Shown here: piece by piece, positions 58,756 to 64,000 of the stretch | How the letters are laid out: every line of letters begins with the position of its first letter | How positions within the stretch are numbered: the stretch's first letter is position 1 | NCBI RefSeq assembly: GCF_023184515.1 | Contig: NZ_JAAHBP010000027.1 | Span: 1 to 64,000, forward strand | Length of the DNA: 64,000 nucleotides | From: Streptomyces sp. D2-8 | Lineage (GTDB): Bacteria > Actinomycetota > Actinomycetes > Streptomycetales > Streptomycetaceae | Direction of reading: 5' to 3' | Notes under the pieces: generated by a model | What the model saw: the letters and a program-made list of their open reading frames with translations, nothing else | Database searches by the model: none | What the model was told of the DNA's origin: nothing | Program-made: the position numbers and the translations under genes

Positions 58756-59927
58756 CTCCCAAGACGCCGACGGCCGGCGCACCTCGCCAGGCTGACTCCG
58801 AGTCCGTGTTCGTCCGCATCCCAGCCGCTGCCGCCCGCCACGGAGCGATCAACCTGGCCCAAGGCGTCTTCGACCACGGTCCCGCTCCTTCACTGCTCGA
58901 CGCACTGGGCTCCCTCGGTGCCGGGGTCGAGCACCAGTACGCACCCAGCGCCGGACACCCGGCACTCCGGGCGGCGCTCGCCGCCCACACCGAGCGGTAC
59001 GCGGGAGTGTCGAGCGATCCGGACACGGAGATCACCGTGACCGCCGGGGCCACGGAGGCCCTGTACTGCGCGCTGTTCGCCCTGCTGGGCGCCGGCGACG
59101 AGGCGATCGTCATCGAGCCCGCGTACGAAAGCTACGCGCCGGTCATCGCGGCCACCGGAGCCGACGTCCGCCGGGTCCGCCCGAAGGGCCCCGACGCCCG
59201 GGTCGAGGCCGGGTTGTTGGAGGCGGCCATCACCTCGGCAACCCGCGTGATCGTCGTCAACTCGCCGTGGAATCCCCTGGGCAGAGCGTTCACCCCGGAC
59301 GAGTGGCGGGCCGTCGCGGACGTGGCCGGGCGGTACGACCTCACCGTCGTGTCCGACGAGACGTACGAGCATCTCAACCTTGACGGGACGCCGCACCCGG
59401 GCATTCTCGGCCTCGTCACCGACCCCGAGCGTCGCGTCAAGGTCTCGTCGGTCTCCAAGACGCTCGCGGCCACCGGCTGGCGCGTCGGATGGGCGGTGAC
59501 TGGGCCTGAACTGACGCGTCGGATCAGGGCAGTACACCAGTTCCTCACCTTCTGCCCGGCCACCCCGCTTCAGCTGGCCACGGCCAAGGTGCTGGGATCC
59601 TCGGCCTTCCCGCAGCTCGTCGCCGATCGGGCGGGGGAACTGGCCGGGGCAGTCGGTGAGTTCTGCGAACGGCTGACCGCGGCCGGTCTTGACGCCCCCG
59701 TGCCCGAGAGCGGCTTCTACGTCGTCTGTGACGTGCGTGAGGACGCCGAGACCTGGTGCGAACGGGCGATCACCGAAGGAGGTGTGGCGGCGCTGCCGCT
59801 CACCGCCTTCTACGCCGAACCGGACGACGCGGTCCGAACCCAGGTCCGGTTCGCCCTGTGCAAGCGCGACTCCACCTTGAAGGAAGCAGCCCGCCGGCTC
59901 GAACGCCACCTCAACCGAATCACCTGA
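58752..59927 (+). CDS. PLP-dependent class I/II aminotransferase
   Basis: 391 aa, fold type I. NSPWNPLGR (~170, the substrate-binding NPxNPxG), the internal aldimine Lys in VSSVSKTLAATGWRVGW (~236) and SDETYEHL (~200, Asp binding the PLP ring). Similar to methionine/kynurenine aminotransferases (YbdL type), but specificity is not fixed. The ATG overlaps the permease stop (ATGA). Confidence 0.88.
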   Translation: MTPKTPTAGAPRQADSESVFVRIPAAAARHGAINLAQGVFDHGPAPSLLDALGSLGAGVEHQYAPSAGHPALRAALAAHTERYAGVSSDPDTEITVTAGATEALYCALFALLGAGDEAIVIEPAYESYAPVIAATGADVRRVRPKGPDARVEAGLLEAAITSATRVIVVNSPWNPLGRAFTPDEWRAVADVAGRYDLTVVSDETYEHLNLDGTPHPGILGLVTDPERRVKVSSVSKTLAATGWRVGWAVTGPELTRRIRAVHQFLTFCPATPLQLATAKVLGSSAFPQLVADRAGELAGAVGEFCERLTAAGLDAPVPESGFYVVCDVREDAETWCERAITEGGVAALPLTAFYAEPDDAVRTQVRFALCKRDSTLKEAARRLERHLNRIT

Positions 59928-59937
59928 AGGAGATGTG

Positions 59938-60669
59938 ATGGGCACAGCCACCAGCCGGGTGGTTCTGGTCACCGGCGGCTATGGGGCATTGGGCGCCGCC
60001 ATTGCCAAACGCGCCGAGCGGACCGGACTGACCGTCGTACGCACCGGCCGCCATGCTCAGGACGACGGCCTCACCCACGACGTACGTGATCCCAAGTCCT
60101 GGACCGCTGTCGTGGACGAGGTACTGCGACGCCACGGGCGGATCGACGCCTTGGTCAACGCGGCCGGGCAACTCGGCGGGGTGCCGCAGGACGTTCTGTC
60201 CGCCACTCCCGAGCAATGGCACGATCTCCTGGATACCCACGTAGTGGGTGCCTGGCTCGGCTGCGCGGAGATCATCAGGCGCCGCCCCGATCGCCTCGTC
60301 TCCCTCGTCAACGTCAGCTCCACAGCGGGGCAGTTGGCGACCCCCGGCATGGTCGCATACGGCGCGATGAAGGCCGCCGTGGAGCACCTCACCACCTCCG
60401 TCGCCCTGTACTGCGCCCGAGCCGGGCTGCCGATCCGGTGCAACGCGGTGGCCCCCGCCCTTGTCGACGGCGGGCTGCGTGACGACGTACTCGCCACCAT
60501 CGGGTCGGACTCCGACCAGGCGCTTGCCGCCTATCTCGCGAGGGTGCCGCTGGGCCGCCTCGTCACCCCCGACGAGATCGCCGACACGACCTACCAACTC
60601 ATCGCGTCCGGTGGCACCTCTCTCACCGGACAGGTCATCACCGTCAGTGGTGGCCTCGGCCTCGCCTGA
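59938..60669 (+). CDS. Short-chain dehydrogenase/reductase
   Basis: 243 aa. NAD(P)-binding TGGYGALGAAIAKRAE at ~11, NAAG at ~76, catalytic Ser in NVSSTAG and YGAMK (Tyr ~141, Lys ~145), and the C-terminal TGQVITVSGGLGLA. Classical SDR. ATG 59938 has AAGGAG five bases upstream. Substrate unknown, likely a hydroxy/oxo intermediate of the same pathway. Confidence 0.87.
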   Translation: MGTATSRVVLVTGGYGALGAAIAKRAERTGLTVVRTGRHAQDDGLTHDVRDPKSWTAVVDEVLRRHGRIDALVNAAGQLGGVPQDVLSATPEQWHDLLDTHVVGAWLGCAEIIRRRPDRLVSLVNVSSTAGQLATPGMVAYGAMKAAVEHLTTSVALYCARAGLPIRCNAVAPALVDGGLRDDVLATIGSDSDQALAAYLARVPLGRLVTPDEIADTTYQLIASGGTSLTGQVITVSGGLGLA

Positions 60670-60716
60670 CCTCCCCTCCGGGCCTTCTGCCGTCCCGCTG
60701 ATTCGAGGAGATACGT

Positions 60717-62216
60717 GTGGAGTACGTCAACGACGTCTGCGAACTGATCGGGAACACGCCCTTGGTGCGCCTGGGACCGGTGGCAGACGGGCTGAGCCCG
60801 CTCGTCCTGGCCAAGGTCGAGTACTTCAACCCCGGAGGCAGCTCCAAGGACCGCATCGCCCAGCGCATGATCGATGCGGCGGAGCGGTCCGGGCAGTTGC
60901 TGCCGGGCGGGACGATCGTGGAACCGACCTCCGGCAACACGGGAGTCGGCCTCGCCATCGTCGCTCAACGCCGCGGGTACCGCTGTATCTTCGTCTGTCC
61001 CGACAAGGTCAGCGAGAGCAAACGCGACACCTTGCGGGCCTACGGCGCAGATGTGGTGGTCTGCCCCACCGCGGTCCCGGCTGATCACCCCGACTCCTAC
61101 TACAGCGTCTCGGACCGCCTCGCCCGGCAGATTCCCGGGGCTTGGAAGCCGGACCAGTACGCCAACCCGGAGAATCCCGCCAGCCACTACGCGACCACCG
61201 GCCCGGAGATCTGGCGCCAGACCGAGGGCAGGGTCACGCACTTCGTCGCCGGAGTCGGTACCGGCGGCACCATCACCGGCACCGGGCGCTACCTCAAGGA
61301 GGTGTCCGGCGGGCGGGTGCGTGTGATCGGCGCCGACCCCGACGGCTCGGTGTACTCGGGCGGTACCGGCCGCCCCTACCTTGTCGAGGGCGTGGGCGAG
61401 GACATATGGCCCGACGCGTACGACCCGGGTATCTGTGACGAGATCGTCAAGGTCAGCGACGACGAGGCGTTCCATCTCACCCGCAGGATGGCCCGTGAGG
61501 AAGGGCTCCTGGTAGGGGGCTCCTGTGGCCTTGCGGTCGCCGCTGCGCTGCGGGTGGCCCGGACATGCGGCCCCGACGACGTGATCGTCGTCCTGCTGCC
61601 GGACGGTGGGCGCGGCTACCTTTCGAAGATCTTCAACGACACGTGGATGGCCTCGCACGGGTTCATCACCGCACCGGAGAGCGGGATCGACGCAACCGAG
61701 CCGTTGCGCGTGATCACGATGCGGGACGTGCTGCGCGGCAAGGGGGCTTCCCTGCCGGAGATGGTGCACATCCATCCCGAGCAGTCCCTCGCCGAGGCGG
61801 CGAGCGTCCTACGCCGCTACGGCGTCTCGCAGATGCCCGTCGTCAACGCCGAACCGCCCGTCACTGCCGGTGAGGTCATCGGCTCCATCACCGAACGTGC
61901 CCTGCTGGAAGCGATGTTCACCGGCACGACGGATCCGAAGGAACCGGTGGGCGCGCACATGGCACCACCGCTCTCGTATGTGGGCGCGGGTTCGTCCTTG
62001 GCCGACGCGATCACTGCGCTGGGCACGGCGGACGGTGTGATGGTGCTCGACGCAGGCAAGCCCGTCGGCATCGTCACGCGACACGACCTCCTGGGGCACC
62101 TGTGCGACACCGACACGGAAGCAAATGCCGACGCGGGACCCGAAGCCGCGGGGCCGCCGGCGACCACCCCGGCTCCGACGGATCCGCAGGAGGCTCGACT
62201 GGAAAGGGTCGGCTAG
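60717..62216 (+). CDS. Cystathionine beta-synthase/cysteine synthase-like PLP enzyme with CBS domains
   Basis: 499 aa. Fold type II PLP core: NTPLVRLG, PLP Lys in NPGGSSKDRIAQRM (~44), SGNTGVGLAIV (~80) and the phosphate-binding GVGTGGTITGTGRYL. Two C-terminal CBS motifs follow at ~335-460 (MRDVLRGKGASLPEMVHIHP; VMVLDAGKPVGIVTRHDLLG), which usually bind adenosyl ligands. It performs beta-replacement on serine-type substrates; the nucleophile may be homocysteine, sulfide, sulfite or another. Next to cysDN it may install sulfur into the product. Confidence 0.88.
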   Translation: MEYVNDVCELIGNTPLVRLGPVADGLSPLVLAKVEYFNPGGSSKDRIAQRMIDAAERSGQLLPGGTIVEPTSGNTGVGLAIVAQRRGYRCIFVCPDKVSESKRDTLRAYGADVVVCPTAVPADHPDSYYSVSDRLARQIPGAWKPDQYANPENPASHYATTGPEIWRQTEGRVTHFVAGVGTGGTITGTGRYLKEVSGGRVRVIGADPDGSVYSGGTGRPYLVEGVGEDIWPDAYDPGICDEIVKVSDDEAFHLTRRMAREEGLLVGGSCGLAVAAALRVARTCGPDDVIVVLLPDGGRGYLSKIFNDTWMASHGFITAPESGIDATEPLRVITMRDVLRGKGASLPEMVHIHPEQSLAEAASVLRRYGVSQMPVVNAEPPVTAGEVIGSITERALLEAMFTGTTDPKEPVGAHMAPPLSYVGAGSSLADAITALGTADGVMVLDAGKPVGIVTRHDLLGHLCDTDTEANADAGPEAAGPPATTPAPTDPQEARLERVG

Positions 62217-63178
62217 TGGCAGACGCCCCCCTCACCGGGCTGATCGATGCGGAGCGTGCTGTCGACGCGTCCTTCGACCGGTCGTACGCGTTGACCCACG
62301 CGGATGCGCTGGAGTCCGAAGCCGTGCACATCTTCCGTGAGGTGGCAGGTGAGTTCGAGAACCCGGTGATCCTCTTCTCCGGCGGCAAAGACTCGATCGT
62401 CATGGTGCATCTGGCGCTGAAGGCGTTCGCCCCGGCGCCGGTGCCCTTCCCCCTGCTGCACGTGGATACCGGCCACAACTTCCCCGAAGTGCTGGCCCAT
62501 CGGGACCGGCTGGTGGCGAGGTACGGGCTGCGACTGCAGGTGGCTTCCGTGCAGAACTACATCGACCAGGGTCTGCTGAAGGAGCGTCCGGACGGTACGC
62601 GTAACCCGCTACAGACCGTGCCGCTCACCGAGTCCATCCGGCAGCAGCGATTCGACGCGGTCTTCGGCGGCGGACGCCGCGACGAGGAGAAGGCCCGGGC
62701 CAAGGAGAGGGTGTTCAGCCTCCGGGACGAGTTCTCGCAGTGGGACCCGCGCCGACAGCGCCCGGAGCTGTGGCAGCTGTACAACGGCCGGCATTCGCCC
62801 GGCGAACACGTGCGGATCTTCCCTCTGTCGAACTGGACCGAACTGGATGTCTGGCAGTACATCGCCCGCGAGCGGATCGACCTGCCGGAGATCTACTACG
62901 CCCACCCGCGGGAGGTCTTCCAACGGAACGGGATGTGGCTGACCGCGGGTGAATGGGGCGGTCCCAAGGCCACCGAACCGGTCGAGACCCGCCTGGTCCG
63001 CTACCGCACGGTCGGTGACATGTCCTGTACGGGCGCGGTCGACTCCGATGCGACGACCCTCAGCCAGGTCATCGCCGAGATCACCGCCTCCCGGCTGACC
63101 GAACGCGGTGCCACCCGTGCCGATGACAAGCTCTCCGAGGCCGCGATGGAAGACCGCAAGCGCGAAGGGTACTTCTGA
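62216..63178 (+). CDS. cysD: Sulfate adenylyltransferase subunit 2
   Basis: 320 aa. ATP-PPase P-loop FSGGKDSIVMVHLALKAF at ~54, LLHVDTGHNFPEVLAHRDRL, GGRRDEEKARAKERVFS and the C-terminal RTVGDMSCTGAVDSDA with EDRKREGYF. With CysN it makes adenosine 5'-phosphosulfate from ATP and sulfate. GTG 62216 overlaps the TAG of the preceding gene. A dedicated CysDN in a biosynthetic operon implies supply of activated sulfate to the sulfotransferase at 51753. Confidence 0.93.
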   Translation: MADAPLTGLIDAERAVDASFDRSYALTHADALESEAVHIFREVAGEFENPVILFSGGKDSIVMVHLALKAFAPAPVPFPLLHVDTGHNFPEVLAHRDRLVARYGLRLQVASVQNYIDQGLLKERPDGTRNPLQTVPLTESIRQQRFDAVFGGGRRDEEKARAKERVFSLRDEFSQWDPRRQRPELWQLYNGRHSPGEHVRIFPLSNWTELDVWQYIARERIDLPEIYYAHPREVFQRNGMWLTAGEWGGPKATEPVETRLVRYRTVGDMSCTGAVDSDATTLSQVIAEITASRLTERGATRADDKLSEAAMEDRKREGYF

Positions 63179-63180
63179 CC

Positions 63181-64000
63181 ATGCCTGTGATCGACACACT
63201 GCGCTTTGCCACGGCAGGCTCCGTCGACGACGGCAAGTCCACCATGGTCGGGCGCCTCCTGCACGACTCCAAGTCAGTCCTCGCCGACCAGCTCGAAGCC
63301 GTTGAACGAGCCTCCGCCGTCCGTGGGCAGGGCGCCCCTGACCTCGCACTCCTGACCGACGGTCTGCGTGCCGAGCGAGAGCAGGGCATCACCATCGATG
63401 TCGCCTACCGCTACTTCGCCACACCTCGGCGTCGCTTCGTCCTCGCCGACACCCCCGGCCATGAGCAGTACACACGCAACATGGTCACCGGTGCCTCCAC
63501 CGCCGAGCTGACGATCATCCTCGTCGACGCCCGCAACGGCGTGGTCGAACAGACTCGCCGTCATGCCGCCATAGCAGCCCTGCTGCGGGTTCCACACGTA
63601 GTGCTTGCCGTGAACAAGATGGATCTGGTCGGCTACCGGGAGCAGGAGTTCACGGGCATCCGCGCTGAGTTCACCGACTACGCCGAGAAGTTGGGCATCC
63701 CAGAGGTGACCACGATTCCGATCTCCGCCCTTGCGGGGGACAACGTAGTCACGCCCTCTGCCCATATGGACTGGTACGTCGGCCCCACCGTCCTCGAGCA
63801 CCTGGAAACCGTCCCTGCCGACGTCCTCCCGGCACACGCGTCGCCCAGATTCCCGGTCCAGTACGTCATCCGGCACGACGGAACCTGGCACTACGCGGGC
63901 CAGTTGGCCGCCGGCAGACTCTCCGTGGGAGACCGCATCACCGTGCGCCCTTCAGGACGTACGAGCACGATCGAGGCGATCGACGTCCTCGGCAGGGACG
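63181..64000 (+). CDS. cysN: Sulfate adenylyltransferase subunit 1, GTPase (partial)
   Basis: The 273 codons seen cover the EF-Tu-like GTPase domain: G1 AGSVDDGKSTMVGRLLHDSK, G3 DTPGHEQYTRNM, G4 NKMD, and the start of domain 2. GTP hydrolysis drives APS formation by CysD. The gene runs off the right edge; whether it carries a fused APS kinase (CysC) cannot be seen. Confidence 0.93.
   Translation, partial: MPVIDTLRFATAGSVDDGKSTMVGRLLHDSKSVLADQLEAVERASAVRGQGAPDLALLTDGLRAEREQGITIDVAYRYFATPRRRFVLADTPGHEQYTRNMVTGASTAELTIILVDARNGVVEQTRRHAAIAALLRVPHVVLAVNKMDLVGYREQEFTGIRAEFTDYAEKLGIPEVTTIPISALAGDNVVTPSAHMDWYVGPTVLEHLETVPADVLPAHASPRFPVQYVIRHDGTWHYAGQLAAGRLSVGDRITVRPSGRTSTIEAIDVLGRD

Overview
The window is high-GC actinobacterial DNA, almost certainly a Streptomyces chromosome. 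The evidence is G/C-rich third codon positions, frequent GTG starts, an integrated pSAM2-type element, the dnaK-grpE-dnaJ-hspR operon and clpB with HspR inverted repeats (CTTGAGT-N7-ACTCAAG), and DUF397/XRE pairs.

Region 1 (1-14.3 kb) is an actinomycete integrative and conjugative element (AICE). Its right end is an integrase gene facing the 3' end of a tRNA-Gly(CCC) gene (14260-14333). Its left end is not in the window. From right to left it carries int, xis, a repSA-type rolling-circle initiator, small spread genes (SpdD and others), a DUF2637 protein, an FtsK/TraSA transfer ATPase, an SCO3933-family protein, two GntR regulators each with its own operators, a small zinc-knuckle protein, an anti-sigma-like ATPase and a DUF1152 protein. 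At the far left lie a large AT-richer NACHT-LRR protein, probably phage-defence cargo, and the tail of an IS110-family transposase. Between the NACHT gene and the replication/transfer module is a long imperfect palindrome.

Region 2 (14.3-33.8 kb) is mostly conserved chromosome: dcd, a phosphoribosyltransferase, a YIP1 membrane protein, a decaying tandem array of secreted FG-GAP proteins, a secreted beta-rich protein, a mini-GntR with three overlapping operators, an Fe-S/membrane reductase, a MraY-like membrane protein with altered active-site motifs, the heat-shock operon dnaK-grpE-dnaJ-hspR, and a sugar-binding lipoprotein.

Region 3 (34-46.2 kb) opens with three related LuxR-type regulators, one a multiply frameshifted pseudogene. 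Divergent from them is a two-gene unit encoding a short exported peptide with a duplicated NSSWPS motif and a Rieske-fold-like protein lacking cluster ligands. Then come a PPOX protein, clpB (HspR-controlled), a YbjN protein, an anti-sigma-like ATPase, an XRE/DUF397 pair, an HTH protein and an S41 protease.

Region 4 (46.2-64 kb) begins with a PIN/antitoxin pair and a second LuxR-type regulator divergent from a second small exported peptide ending in NDWG. Directly downstream is a tightly packed twelve-gene plus-strand operon: amino acid dehydrogenase, 2-hydroxyacid dehydrogenase, PAPS sulfotransferase, ligand-binding protein, TPP enzyme, FAD oxidase, APC permease, aminotransferase, SDR, PLP/CBS cysteine-synthase-like enzyme, CysD and CysN (cut by the window end). 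It looks like an undescribed pathway for a sulfated or sulfur-containing amino-acid-like metabolite with its own sulfate activation. The recurring arrangement of LuxR regulator, exported peptide and small protein is the best candidate here for an undescribed signalling system.
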